DNA of 64,000 nucleotides, taken from NCBI RefSeq assembly GCF_009649635.1, contig NZ_WJII01000006.1:155903-219902 (forward strand), given 5' to 3'. This document shows, one piece after another, positions 42,974 to 51,710 of this stretch. Positions within the stretch are counted from its first letter, which is position 1; each line of letters begins with the position of its first letter. Source of the stretch: Microbacterium sp. SYP-A9085 (GTDB lineage: Bacteria > Actinomycetota > Actinomycetes > Actinomycetales > Microbacteriaceae). A program made the translations under genes and the position numbers. The notes under the pieces are model-generated. The model did no database searches, was not told the origin of the DNA, and was given only the letters and a program-made list of their open reading frames with translations.

Positions 42974-43470
42974 GTGGTAAGCAACACCCGCCTCCGTCGA
43001 TCTCATCGATGGATATTCGTTGGAGATGACGGGGAAGGATGTTCCTGGTCTGGAGCAGGCTCGTCGTGCGATTCCCGCGGGGACGAAGATCAACGTCACG
43101 TTCCTCGGTAACGAGGATCTCGGGATGCGTGTGGCGGCGCGTCGAGGGCAGTAAGGGAGTCGAATTTCGTGCCCGTGCCGCACATCTCGGCTCGGCGTAT
43201 CGGGTCGCAGGCGCAGTTGGAGGAGTTCCCCGCGGCGTTGCAGGAGTTCGCCGCAACCGAGCATGTCTTCGCGGTGGGTGGCGACCCCGCCACGCCGGAG
43301 GGCCCGTACCCCGACTCTCTGTCGGTGATCCGTTCCGGCGTGCTGGAGAAGTACGGGGTGAAGGAGGTCTCGATCGCCGGGTACCCGGAGGGTCACCCCG
43401 ACATCCCGGACGACGTGCTGTGGCGCCACCTTGAGGACAAGTGGGCTGCGCTGAAGGAGCAGGGCCGCTC
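42974..43470 (+). pseudogene. Broken methylenetetrahydrofolate reductase (MetF-like)
   Basis: In changing frames one reads SVDLIDGYSLEMTGKDVPG, INVTFLGNEDLGMRVAA, VPHISARRIGSQAQLEEF, FAVGGDPATPEGPYPDSLSV and EVSIAGYPEGHPDIPDD. These are the N-terminal half of a MetF-type reductase as found next to ligM in lignin degraders. At least two frameshifts occur (near 43000 and 43145), and the gene stops at about half length where IS481 sequence begins. It is clearly a pseudogene, and it documents a former O-demethylation operon. Confidence 0.75.
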
Positions 43471-43483
43471 CTCGCGGGTCGGT

Positions 43484-43820
43484 GACGACGTTCTGTGCGG
43501 AACACGAGATCTCGCGGAAGACGTTCTACGCGATCCGCAAACGCGCCCTCGAAGAAAGACAGGCGGCGCTCGAACCTCGCTCGCGTCGCCCGAAGAGCAG
43601 CCCGACGCGGACCTCCGACGAGGTGAAGAAGCAGGCCGTCGGGGTGCGGGCGGCGTTGGAGTCGTCCGGCCTGGATCACGGTCCGATCAGTGTGCACGAC
43701 AAGATGCGCACGCTCGGGATGACTCCGGTGCCGTCCGTCGATCGCGGCGTTGGCGCGGATCTCCGCCAGGCCGGCGTCGCCCGGGTGGAACCACGGAAGA
43801 AGCCGCGAGCCGCGTACCGC
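43484..43820 (+). mobile_element. IS481-family transposase N-terminal remnant
   Basis: Reads VTTFCAEHEISRKTFYAIRK, RALEERQAALEPRSRRP and GPISVHDKMRTLGM, then after a frameshift near 43735 RQAGVARVEPRKKPRAAYR. This is the N-terminal DNA-binding half of an IS481-type transposase. The DDE catalytic domain is missing. It directly truncates the MetF remnant. Confidence 0.7.
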
Positions 43821-43911
43821 GGTCCAGCCCTACCAGGAAGCGGTCGCGCTCCTCGAGGACTACCAGAGCGTGGGCGACTCGTTCCGGATCACGAAGGTCA
43901 ACTGCTACTGA
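43813..43911 (+). other. Unassigned C-terminal-looking coding tail
   Basis: The frame ending at the TGA 43909-43911 reads PYQEAVALLEDYQSVGD and then SFRITKVNCY. It looks like the end of a real protein rather than random sequence, but I do not recognise the family and no upstream part is attached. Confidence 0.3.
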
Positions 43912-44034
43912 GCCGACGGGTCTCGGCGCGAAGACCTCGTCGGCCGGCCCCAATAACGCAATGGACTCCCGGAACCCGGGCCGTGAGTTCACGGTTGTGG
44001 TCTTCCGGTTCGCCGTGCCGCCGACACAGGGTGC

Positions 44035-44190
44035 GCCGTCGATGTACGGGCGCAGGGCGGTCGCGTTCCGCCCGTTCAGGTAGATCTCGCAGGAACGGTT
44101 CTCGCACGGGAACCGGACCGTCTGATCAGTTGGCGAGCCGTCCAGATCATCGGTGAGAACGACGAGCGTCCGCGTGGCGATGCTCGCCAA
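44035..44190 (-). pseudogene. Lsr2 N-terminal fragment
   Basis: Minus-strand text starts at an ATG at 44190 and reads LVVLTDDLDGSPTDQTVRFP, then SCEIYLNGRNATALRPYI. This is the dimerisation domain of Lsr2, the actinobacterial nucleoid silencer of horizontally acquired DNA. The C-terminal AT-hook DNA-binding domain is absent, and the frame continues into unrelated sequence. Confidence 0.6.
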
Positions 44191-44268
44191 CGGGTACGGC
44201 GCCGGAGGACGGCGCCGACTCCCTAGGGATTGATTGACGGCTCACGGCCGGTCGGCAACACTCCCCAT

Positions 44269-44904
44269 ATGGCAAGGTCGCCTCGCAGGACCCGGATGTC
44301 ACGGCTCAGGTCGGTCATGTCTATCGCAGGTCTTGCGGCGACACTGCTTACATCGCTAGTCGGCTGTACGCCCGCGCCAACGCCGACACGACACTCTGCG
44401 TCACCATCCGCGTCACCGACGACCTCACCGCGACCGCAGGCAGAGGCCACGGCGACCGCATCGTGTGGACATGCACGGCCGACCACCAGCGAGTTCCCCG
44501 CACCCGGCGACCTGCCCCTGGGCGCGCTGAGCTTCGCCGGGATGTCCGCAAACCCCTTGACCCCCGCCACTGGCCCGAACTGGCCGCCATACAACGCCTA
44601 CTTCCACAAGGCCGGCGCACAGCTTGCCCCCGGTGCCACGGCCACGCTGTCGATCACGGGTGCTGCCGCCGCGTACGCGAGCATCGCGACCGAGACCGGT
44701 TCACCCGGCGGCGCCATGACGGTCACATACATCAGCTGCCCGAAACAGGCCAATGCCACCGGGTCCTGGTGGGTGGGCGGCATCATCCTGTGGGGCAGAC
44801 CCTCAGCCTGCGTCCCCGTGACGTATACAACCAGCGCCGCCCCGAACAGGACACACCACGCCATCATCGCGCTGGGCGTCTCCACTTGCGCAGAAGCCCA
44901 CTGA
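44269..44904 (+). CDS. Predicted secreted lipoprotein, function unknown
   Basis: 211 residues from ATG 44269. Basic N-terminus (SPRRTRMSRLRS), hydrophobic core, lipobox LVGC (Cys33), then a T/P/S-rich linker of about 35 residues and a globular part of about 140 residues. The globular part has Cys in ASCGH, YISCPK, SACVP and STCAE, probably two disulfides. The Trp/Pro-rich GPNWPPYNAYFHK segment is distinctive. Similar surface proteins of unknown role are common in Actinobacteria. It is intact although surrounded by gene remnants. Confidence 0.68.
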   Translation: MARSPRRTRMSRLRSVMSIAGLAATLLTSLVGCTPAPTPTRHSASPSASPTTSPRPQAEATATASCGHARPTTSEFPAPGDLPLGALSFAGMSANPLTPATGPNWPPYNAYFHKAGAQLAPGATATLSITGAAAAYASIATETGSPGGAMTVTYISCPKQANATGSWWVGGIILWGRPSACVPVTYTTSAAPNRTHHAIIALGVSTCAEAH

Positions 44905-45007
44905 CCGAGGGCGCCGCGCAGACGAGCTCCGTTCCCATCCGGCCACGTCCCCAGAACTTGCCGCCGAAACGAATCTCTGCACGGTGAATCGGCCCGGGCG
45001 CGCTTCA

Positions 45008-45093
45008 TGCGAGCGGGCCGTCAGGCTCGTGTTCGATCATCTTTCCGAGTATCCTTCGAACGCGACGGCGATCGCGGCCGTCGCCCATCAGGG
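45008..45093 (+). mobile_element. IS3-family orfA remnant
   Basis: Reads CERAVRLVFDHLSEYPS and ATAIAAVAHQ, matching the first helix-turn-helix of IS3-type OrfA proteins (typically RERAVRMVxDHxxEYPS). The remainder is lost. The 44904-45600 gap contains no intact gene; after this remnant I see nothing recognisable until the palindrome at 45545. Confidence 0.5.
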
Positions 45094-45544
45094 AGACGCG
45101 GCAGGACGTGCTGATCGAGAGCCCTACCGGATCGATGGTCCTGCTGGACTTCGACCGTGACGACATCGGTGCTCGAGGTGCAGATCCTGCAGGCGAGCCA
45201 CCTGCTCGACCCGACGCTCATCGCCGACGCCGAACGAGCCAACCTGTAGAAGAGTGACCACCCCGATGCTGCACACGATGGGTGGATTATGGCTTGCCGT
45301 GCCCGATGGTCAACGTGGCCCGGAACTCCTTGGGGAGCGGTTAGGCATGAGCACATCCTTCCAGCGGTGACAAATCACCAGGGATCAGGAGTTACCCAAA
45401 CCTTCGGCAGTCCCAGAGGATCAGGCCTTGCGTCTGCACTCCGACGGCCATGATGACCAACCCCGCCGATCCGGGGGTAGGTGCGAAGCCGGGAGATTGC
45501 AATGCCCTCGGGTGGTGGGGCTCGAGGCCTATCGAGGCGGGCGG

Positions 45545-45561
45545 CTCACACGTAGTGTGAG
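45545..45561. promoter_or_regulatory. 17-bp palindrome upstream of the amidohydrolase gene
   Basis: CTCACAC, GTA, GTGTGAG: perfect 7-bp arms with a 3-base centre, ending 39 bases before the ATG at 45601. It is a likely operator for the amidohydrolase-MFS pair; no regulator gene adjoins. Confidence 0.48.
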
Positions 45562-45600
45562 GACGACGTAGGCCCGATTCCGTGTGAGTTCGGAGGCCAG

Positions 45601-46863
45601 ATGATGGACGCCGTCGAAACGGTCCTTGCCGGTCAGCCCCAGCTGAAGGAGTGGCAGGAGGAGTTCTACAGGCGCCTGCACCAGTATCCCGAGCTCGGTC
45701 ATCAGGAGGTCACGACCGCGGCGACGGTCGCGGAGTTGCTGCGCGGGTACGGTCTCGACGTCCAGGAGGGGATCGGCGGGACGGGCGTCGTCGGGGTGAT
45801 GAAGAACGGCGACGGGCCGGCGGTGCTGATGCGCGCGGACATGGATGCGCTCCCCGTCGCCGAGACGACCGGATTGCCGTACACGAGCAGGGAGCACGCG
45901 ACGGATGGGAACGGTGACGATGGCCCCGTCATGCATGCCTGCGGACACGATGCGCACGTGGCCTGCCTGCTCGGCGCCGCCCGGCTGCTGTCCGAACGGA
46001 AAGATGCCTGGCAGGGCACGTACATCGCCCTGTTCCAGCCCGCGGAGGAGCTCGCCGACGGGGCGGAGATCATGCTCAAGGACGGGCTCGTAGACAAGGT
46101 CCCCGCACCCAATGTCGCGCTCGCACAGCACGTTCTGCCGTTCCCCGCGGGGAAGGTCGGGACTCGGCCGGGACCGTTCCTCTCCAGCGGAGACAGCATG
46201 CGGGTGACCGTCTGGGGTCGCGGCAGTCACGGGTCGATGCCGCAGCTGTCCGTCGACCCGGTCGTCCTCGCGTCTGCCATCGTCGTGCGCCTGCAGGGCA
46301 TCGTCGCACGCGAGATAACCCCCGGCGAGTTCGCCGTGCTCACCGTCGGGCGCATTGTGGGCGGCACGAAAAGCAATATCGTCTCCGATCACGCCGTGTT
46401 GGAATTGAACGTCCGCACCTTCAGCACGCAGACGCGCACCAGGGTCGTCGACGCGATCCATCGGATCGTGGAGGGAGAGTGCGCGGCATCCGGATCTCCG
46501 CAGCCGCCCACGTTTGAGCTCTACGACCACTACCCCGTCACCGAGAACGACCCCACCGTCACCTCGATGGTTGCCGACGCGTTCCAGCGGCACTTCGGCG
46601 ATCAGGCGTTCACCATCGACCGGCAGTCGGCGAGTGAGGACTTCAGCGAGATTCCCGATGCCCTCGGCGTCCCGTACACCTACTGGGGTGTGGGCTGCAT
46701 CGACCCCGAGCTGTACGCGAAGGCCGAGGCTGCTGGCACCGTCGCCACCGACATCCCCGCCAACCACTCCCCCAAGTTCGCGCCGGTGATCCAGCCCACG
46801 CTCGAGGTCGGGACCGCCGCGGCCGTCGTCGCCGCGATTGCCTGGCTCGGCGCCTCGCACTAG
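45601..46863 (+). CDS. M20-family amidohydrolase (aminoacylase/IAA-amino acid hydrolase type)
   Basis: 420 residues. Metal-site motifs RADMDALPV, MHACGHDAHVA and the Glu pair in QPAEELADGAEIM are present, with the dimerisation domain insert (about 185-300) carrying WGRGSHGSMPQ. The final segment ANHSPKFAP supplies the last His. The M20D group hydrolyses N-acyl amino acids, hippurate or auxin conjugates in the cytoplasm. An MFS gene follows 15 bases after the stop, so the pair probably handles a conjugate and its transport. ATG at 45601 or 45604 cannot be separated. Confidence 0.9.
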   Translation: MMDAVETVLAGQPQLKEWQEEFYRRLHQYPELGHQEVTTAATVAELLRGYGLDVQEGIGGTGVVGVMKNGDGPAVLMRADMDALPVAETTGLPYTSREHATDGNGDDGPVMHACGHDAHVACLLGAARLLSERKDAWQGTYIALFQPAEELADGAEIMLKDGLVDKVPAPNVALAQHVLPFPAGKVGTRPGPFLSSGDSMRVTVWGRGSHGSMPQLSVDPVVLASAIVVRLQGIVAREITPGEFAVLTVGRIVGGTKSNIVSDHAVLELNVRTFSTQTRTRVVDAIHRIVEGECAASGSPQPPTFELYDHYPVTENDPTVTSMVADAFQRHFGDQAFTIDRQSASEDFSEIPDALGVPYTYWGVGCIDPELYAKAEAAGTVATDIPANHSPKFAPVIQPTLEVGTAAAVVAAIAWLGASH

Positions 46864-46878
46864 CCGAGGGAGCGTCTC

Positions 46879-48411
46879 ATGACCGATCGGTCACCGGTGG
46901 TCGCACCCGTCACCGCCTGGAAGCCCAACGACCGATGGCTGCTGGGAATCGTCCTCGCGGTGATCAACTTCTGGCTGTTCGCGCAGACCCTGCTCAACGT
47001 CATCCCGGGGATCCAGGACGAGCTCGGCATCACCCGCACCCTCGGAAACCTGGGCGTCGCGGCGACATCGCTGTTCTCCGGGATTTTCATCGTCGTCGCC
47101 GGTGGATTGGCGGACCGCGTCGGCCGCGTCCGCATCCTCAATGTGGGGATCGCCCTGAGCATCCTCGGCTCGTTGCTGATCGCCCTGACCCCGGCCGACG
47201 TCGGAGGTGTGACCGCCGCGATGCTGCTGACCGGCCGCGCGGTCCAGGGACTGTCCGCGGCCTGCGTGATGCCATCGAGCCTCGCCCTCGTGAAGACCTA
47301 CTATGACGGCAAAGCCCGTCAACGTGCGCTGTCGTTCTGGTCGATCGGGTCGTGGGGCGGATCGGGCTTGTGCTCCCTGTTCGGCGGGCTGATGGCGACA
47401 TCGGTGCTGGGGTGGCGGTCGATCTTCTGGATCTCGATCGCGCTGTCGATCCTGGCGCTGTTCCTCCTGCGTCGCACCCCGGAGTCCAAGGCGCCCGCGA
47501 CCGGGAACGGAACGCACCATCGCTTCGACTGGTGGGGACTCATCTGCTTCGTCGTCGCCTTGGTCACCCTGAACGTCTACATCTCGCAAGGGCCGCGCAT
47601 CGGTTGGTTGAGCGTGCCCGGTCTCCTCCTCGTCGTACTGTTCGTGATCTTCGGGGTCCTGTTCTTCCAGGTCGAGACCTCCCGGAGGTGGGCGTTCGTC
47701 GATCTCGGACTGTTCCGCAACCTGACCTTCACCGGCGCAACCCTGTCCAACTTCCTCCTCAACGGAGCAGCCGGCACCCTGATCGTGGTCCTGGGACTGA
47801 TGCAGGTCGCAGCCGGATTCACATCGCTGCAGTCCGGGCTACTCACTCTCGGCTACCTGATCGCGATCATCGCAACGATCCGCGTGGGAGAAAGGCTGCT
47901 GCAACGGTTCGGGCCCCGTAGACCGATGATCTGGGGGTGCATCATCACCGGGTGCGGCATTCTGATGTGCTCGATGACCTTCGTCTTCGTCGCACAGTAC
48001 ATCCTGCTTGCTTTCACCGGGTTCACGCTGTTCGGCATCGGCCTCGGCATCTACGCGACGCCGTCGACGGACGCGGCGCTCTCCAACGTCCCCGAGAACA
48101 AGGTCGGCGCGGCGTCCGGCCTCTATAAGATGGCCTCCTCGCTCGGCAACGCGATCGGCGTCGCGATCTCGGCCGCCCTGTACGTCGCCGCACAGACCGT
48201 CGCCCCTGGCTTCATCCAAAGTCTCGGGCTGTTCGTCGGCAACCAGCACAACCTCGGGTTGAGATTCGGCGCCGCGATCGGGGTGCTGTTCAACGTCTTC
48301 ATGGTCGCGATCGCGCTGATCAGCATCATCGTCACCGTTCCAAGGCATCGTCCCCAACACGAAGAGGACAGGCGACCCGAAGTACCCGCCCCGCCCGCCT
48401 TCGGCAACTGA
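46879..48411 (+). CDS. MFS transporter, DHA2 (14-helix) type
   Basis: 510 residues with about 14 hydrophobic helices. Motif GGLADRVGRVRIL lies between helices 2 and 3, and the antiporter-like motif GRAVQGLSAACVMPSSLALV is in helix 5. The C-terminal tail is charged. DHA2 proteins export drugs or metabolites, or import organic acids in exchange for protons. The close spacing after the M20 hydrolase gene indicates one operon. A short scrap of another gene begins directly after it on the opposite strand. Confidence 0.9.
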   Translation: MTDRSPVVAPVTAWKPNDRWLLGIVLAVINFWLFAQTLLNVIPGIQDELGITRTLGNLGVAATSLFSGIFIVVAGGLADRVGRVRILNVGIALSILGSLLIALTPADVGGVTAAMLLTGRAVQGLSAACVMPSSLALVKTYYDGKARQRALSFWSIGSWGGSGLCSLFGGLMATSVLGWRSIFWISIALSILALFLLRRTPESKAPATGNGTHHRFDWWGLICFVVALVTLNVYISQGPRIGWLSVPGLLLVVLFVIFGVLFFQVETSRRWAFVDLGLFRNLTFTGATLSNFLLNGAAGTLIVVLGLMQVAAGFTSLQSGLLTLGYLIAIIATIRVGERLLQRFGPRRPMIWGCIITGCGILMCSMTFVFVAQYILLAFTGFTLFGIGLGIYATPSTDAALSNVPENKVGAASGLYKMASSLGNAIGVAISAALYVAAQTVAPGFIQSLGLFVGNQHNLGLRFGAAIGVLFNVFMVAIALISIIVTVPRHRPQHEEDRRPEVPAPPAFGN

Positions 48412-48504
48412 CGCCAGGGCCGTGACGTCGTGTCCGCGCGCAACTGCCTCCACGTGCAGGGCGGGCCCAGCCTTGCCGGTCGCGCCGACGACCCGGACCT
48501 TCAT
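48412..48504 (-). pseudogene. N-terminal fragment of an NAD(P)-binding oxidoreductase
   Basis: Minus strand from ATG 48504: MKVRVVGATGKAGPALHVEA then VARGHDVTAL, the Rossmann start of an NmrA/atypical-SDR protein. After about 30 residues it runs into the 3' end of the MFS gene. It is only a remnant. Confidence 0.55.
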
Positions 48505-48544
48505 GCCGACACCGGCTCCCGATCGTCACGCGGATGCGTCAGGA

Positions 48545-48664
48545 CTAGATGTACTCCTCGGCAATCGCCCCATCGACCCATTTGGCGACGGTGACCATGC
48601 GGCCGCCGCCCTCGAACTCGCCGATCACGCACGTCCAGTCGCCGGAGCCGAACTTGATGGGATG
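48545..48664 (-). pseudogene. C-terminal fragment of a SnoaL-like protein
   Basis: Minus strand reads HPIKFGSGDWTCVIGEF, GGGRMVTVAKWVDGAIAEEY and stops at 48545. It is almost identical to the last 40 residues of the intact gene at 52350-52697. The upstream half is missing and the preceding sequence is in another frame. Confidence 0.7.
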
Positions 48665-49046
48665 CGCGCCGTCACGCCGACCTCGTCCATCACGATCATG
48701 TGACCATCCTTCCGGGCTAGGGAATCACGGCTGAATCGAGTGGCCATGCGATACGAGCCCAGTCGTCTCGCTCACGGAGTCCCGCCGCATCCGATCGCTG
48801 CTGCAAGCGGCGCGGGGTCCGGGTCCGCTAATGCCCAAAGCGGCCTGCGGACAGCACCAGGACGCACAATTTCGCATCGGATCCGCCCGCAAACGCACCC
48901 CCGCCACGCTGGGAAGTGCGGCGCCGCCGCGGCGAGGACTGGTGGTCCGTTCATCGGCGCAACGACGAGTTCCCCCGTCAACGGCCAGTGGCGAAGCGTT
49001 GCCTACGCCACGGGTCGGCTGGCGTGCGCGGCATAGGGTGGCCGGC

Positions 49047-49202
49047 ATGCGCGGTGACAGCGTCGAACGGCGGACAGATGCGGAGCTGGATGACGCCTCC
49101 CCGCCTCAGCCGTGCCCCACCTGCGCCCGGCCGCTCGACTCACAGATGCTGGACGGTGACCGGAACCCACGGGTGCGTTCCTCGCCGGTGGGCTTACCCT
49201 GA
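49047..49202 (+). CDS. Possible 51-residue protein with a CPTC motif
   Basis: ATG at 49047 to TGA at 49202. The sequence is acidic and Pro-rich with [10 protein letters not shown] in the middle, like half of a zinc ribbon. It ends 4 bases before the NhaA-DsbA start, so it could be a leader gene of that operon. No ribosome site is clear. Existence is uncertain. Confidence 0.4.
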   Translation: MRGDSVERRTDAELDDASPPQPCPTCARPLDSQMLDGDRNPRVRSSPVGLP

Positions 49203-49206
49203 GATC

Positions 49207-51087
49207 GTGAGCCAGAACGGCCGCGACGGCGGCTCGACGGAGCCGCGCCGGGAGCTCGAAGGACAGCTCTCTGGCCCACTCCGGAAGTTCCTCGCGACGG
49301 AGTCCGGCAGTGCCGCGCTCCTGCTCGCGGCGACCGTGGTCGCGTTGGTGTGGGCGAACTCGCCGTGGTCCGCCGGCTACACCTGGCTCTGGGGCACCGA
49401 GGTTGGATTCCAGGTCGGGGATTTCCACGTCGTAACCGACCTGACCCACTGGATCAACGACGGCCTCATGGCGGTGTTCTTCTTCGTCATCGGCCTCGAG
49501 GTGCGACGGGACCTGGCTGTGGGCGAGCTGAGCGACCGGAGGCGCGTGGTGCTCCCCGTCCTGGGCGGAATCGGCGGGATGATCGTCCCCGCTCTGCTCT
49601 ACCTCCTGATCGCTCCCGGCGGCGAGGCCACCCGGGGCTGGGGCATCGTGATCGGCACCGACACGGCGTTCCTGCTCGGCACTCTCGCCCTCGTCGGGCC
49701 GGCGATCTCCACGCAGCTCCGTGTCTTCCTGCTCGCGCTGACGGTCGTCGACGACATCGTCGCCGTGACCGTCATCGGCGTCGTCTACTCCGAATCGCTC
49801 AACTTCTGGGCACTGATCGGCGCGTGTGCCGGCGTCGCAGTCCTTGCACTCCTGGGCCGAGCGAGGGTGTGGCGGATGTGGCCGTACGTGCTGGTCGCCC
49901 TCGCCGTATGGGCGGCCACGGTTGCCTCCGGCGTGCACGCCTCGATCGCCGGGATGGTCGCCGGTCTCCTCGTTCCCGCGTTCACCCCGCGGCGCAGGGC
50001 GGTCGAGGGCGCAGTGAACCGGTTCCGCGCCTTCCGCCAGTCGCCGATGCCCAAGGTCGGCCGCTCGGCGAAGGTGGCGCTCGTGCGGTCGGTTTCGGTC
50101 AACGAGCGGATGCAGCTCGTCCTGCATCCCTGGGCGGGCTACGCGATCGTGCCGGCCTTCGCAGTGGCGAACGCCGGCGTGGACCTCCGCGGTGGCGTCC
50201 TGGCGTCGGCGCTGGCATCGCCCGTCACCTGGGCTGTGGCGATCGGCCTCGTGGTCGGCAAGTTCATCGGGATCGGCACGTTCACCCTGGGCGGCGCCAA
50301 GCTGGGGCTGGGCCATCTCCCCCAGGGCGTCGGCCCGGGCCAGATTCTCGGGGGCGCCGCCCTGTCCGGTATCGGATTCACCGTCGCACTGCTGATCCTC
50401 CACCTCGCCTTCACGTCTCGCGACCTCCGGGACAAGGCCACCGTCGGCGTCCTGATCGCGCTCGTTCTCGCCTCGGCACTGGGCTGGGTGGTGTTCCGGC
50501 TTGCAGCACTGCTGCTGGGTGAGACCACAGCCGGCCTGCCCACGGCCCTCGCCCGGCCGGTCGATCCGGAGCGGGACCACGTCCGCGGCCCCGTCTCCGC
50601 GCCGCTGACCCTCGTCGAGTACACCGACTTCGAATGTGCCTTCTGCGGGAGCGCCACCGGAGCGTCCACCCAAATCCGGGCACACTTCGGAGACGACCTG
50701 CGGTACGTCATGCGCCACCTGCCGCTCCCCGACGTGCACCCGCACGCGGAGGACGCCGCGTCAGCCGCGGAGGCCGCCGCCGCACAGGGACGGTTCTGGG
50801 AGATGCACGACATGCTGTTCGAGCACCAGGATCGACTCGAGCTGGAGGATCTGGTCGGGTACGCCGGGAGACTCGGCCTGGATCTCGAGGCCTTCCTCAG
50901 CGCTATGGACGGCGAGCGGGGGGCGGCTCACATCCGGGAGGACGTGGCCGACGCCCAAGCGAGCGGCGCGCGCGGGACCCCGACCTTCTTCATCGGCACG
51001 GAACGCCACCTGGGTCCCTGGGACGCCGGCAGTCTCATCCGGGCACTCGACGCCGCGAGAGGTCAGTCGACGCGTGCAGGCGCCTGA
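49207..51087 (+). CDS. nhaA: NhaA-type Na+/H+ antiporter fused to a DsbA-like thioredoxin domain
   Basis: 626 residues from GTG 49207. Residues about 20-410 form the NhaA domain: the sequence [26 protein letters not shown], and the ion-binding Asp pair in [10 protein letters not shown]. Residues about 440-620 form a DsbA/FrnE-like thioredoxin domain with [10 protein letters not shown] (CxxC) and the cis-Pro loop GTPTFFIG. NhaA exchanges sodium for protons across the membrane; the fused C-terminal domain is a recurrent actinobacterial variant whose redox role is not settled. Longer frames start upstream, but GTG 49207 suits both domain and spacing. Confidence 0.92.
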   Translation: MSQNGRDGGSTEPRRELEGQLSGPLRKFLATESGSAALLLAATVVALVWANSPWSAGYTWLWGTEVGFQVGDFHVVTDLTHWINDGLMAVFFFVIGLEVRRDLAVGELSDRRRVVLPVLGGIGGMIVPALLYLLIAPGGEATRGWGIVIGTDTAFLLGTLALVGPAISTQLRVFLLALTVVDDIVAVTVIGVVYSESLNFWALIGACAGVAVLALLGRARVWRMWPYVLVALAVWAATVASGVHASIAGMVAGLLVPAFTPRRRAVEGAVNRFRAFRQSPMPKVGRSAKVALVRSVSVNERMQLVLHPWAGYAIVPAFAVANAGVDLRGGVLASALASPVTWAVAIGLVVGKFIGIGTFTLGGAKLGLGHLPQGVGPGQILGGAALSGIGFTVALLILHLAFTSRDLRDKATVGVLIALVLASALGWVVFRLAALLLGETTAGLPTALARPVDPERDHVRGPVSAPLTLVEYTDFECAFCGSATGASTQIRAHFGDDLRYVMRHLPLPDVHPHAEDAASAAEAAAAQGRFWEMHDMLFEHQDRLELEDLVGYAGRLGLDLEAFLSAMDGERGAAHIREDVADAQASGARGTPTFFIGTERHLGPWDAGSLIRALDAARGQSTRAGA

Positions 51088-51105
51088 AGTGGGCCCCGAC
51101 TGCGC

Positions 51106-51296
51106 GGACAGCAGGCTACGGATCAGTGTGACAGTCTCGTCTTTCCTGGACGGGTCGCTGGCCGCGGCGATCAGCGTAAGTGCGGAAAGCAGGTCGAGGA
51201 AGTAGACGAACAGCGCCGCGCCGGTGCGCTTGTTGCCGTCACCGAACGGGTGGTCTTTGACCACGGTGCGCAGCGACCGGTGAAGTTCGACCCCTC
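51106..51296 (-). pseudogene. Fragment of a Fic/Doc (RhuM-type) protein gene
   Basis: Minus strand reads VELHRSLRTVVKDHPFGDGN then KRTGAALFVYFLDLL, holding the Fic motif HPFxxGNxR, and then ALTLIAAASDPSRKDETV, the RhuM-type end. A block between the two is deleted, and no proper start or stop remains. Confidence 0.6.
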
Positions 51297-51416
51297 GACG
51301 CAGCTGGTCCGAACAGCCTCCCGATGTCGGCTGGCAGCCATTACAGCACCCCGGGCCGCAGACACGGCGTCTTCGCGGGCCTATGCTCGCAGCATCCATG
51401 AGGAAGAGAACACATC

Positions 51417-51581
51417 ATGAGCGACCAGACTCAGCACGAAACACACCACACCGTCGCAGAGCATGAGCATGGTCCGGGTTGCGGCCACGACATGATTCAG
51501 CACGGTGATCACGTCGACTATGTGCACGACGGTCACCGGCATGCTTTGCACGGCGACCACTACGACGAACACGAGGGTTGA
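51417..51581 (+). CDS. Histidine-rich 54-residue protein
   Basis: ATG at 51417 with gaggaaga about nine bases upstream, stop at 51579-51581. Of 54 residues, about 15 are His, with clusters HETHH, EHEHGPGCGH, HDGHRHALHGDH and many acidic residues. No signal peptide or membrane helix. Composition fits a cytoplasmic zinc, nickel or copper buffer. Small proteins of this kind recur in Actinobacteria, often near metal or stress genes, but without a proven role. Confidence 0.7.
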   Translation: MSDQTQHETHHTVAEHEHGPGCGHDMIQHGDHVDYVHDGHRHALHGDHYDEHEG

Positions 51582-51710
51582 CGCCCCACCGGGCCGCCGA
51601 GTGTGAGAGTCCTTGAAGACTCCTCCCCCGGCGCAGGCTCGCGCGTACAATCGGCGACAGGTCCTGCCGACCTGCGGAGCCGAGTCGACGCGTTCCCCGA
51701 GGAGCGACTC

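Noticed and set aside
43687..44190. 167-codon minus-strand ORF taken as an intact Lsr2
   Set aside because: Only the first 52 codons resemble Lsr2; the rest is antisense to the IS481 remnant and has no AT-hook domain.
49003..50745. 580-codon minus-strand ORF opposite nhaA
   Set aside because: Antisense shadow of the NhaA-DsbA gene, no recognisable motifs.
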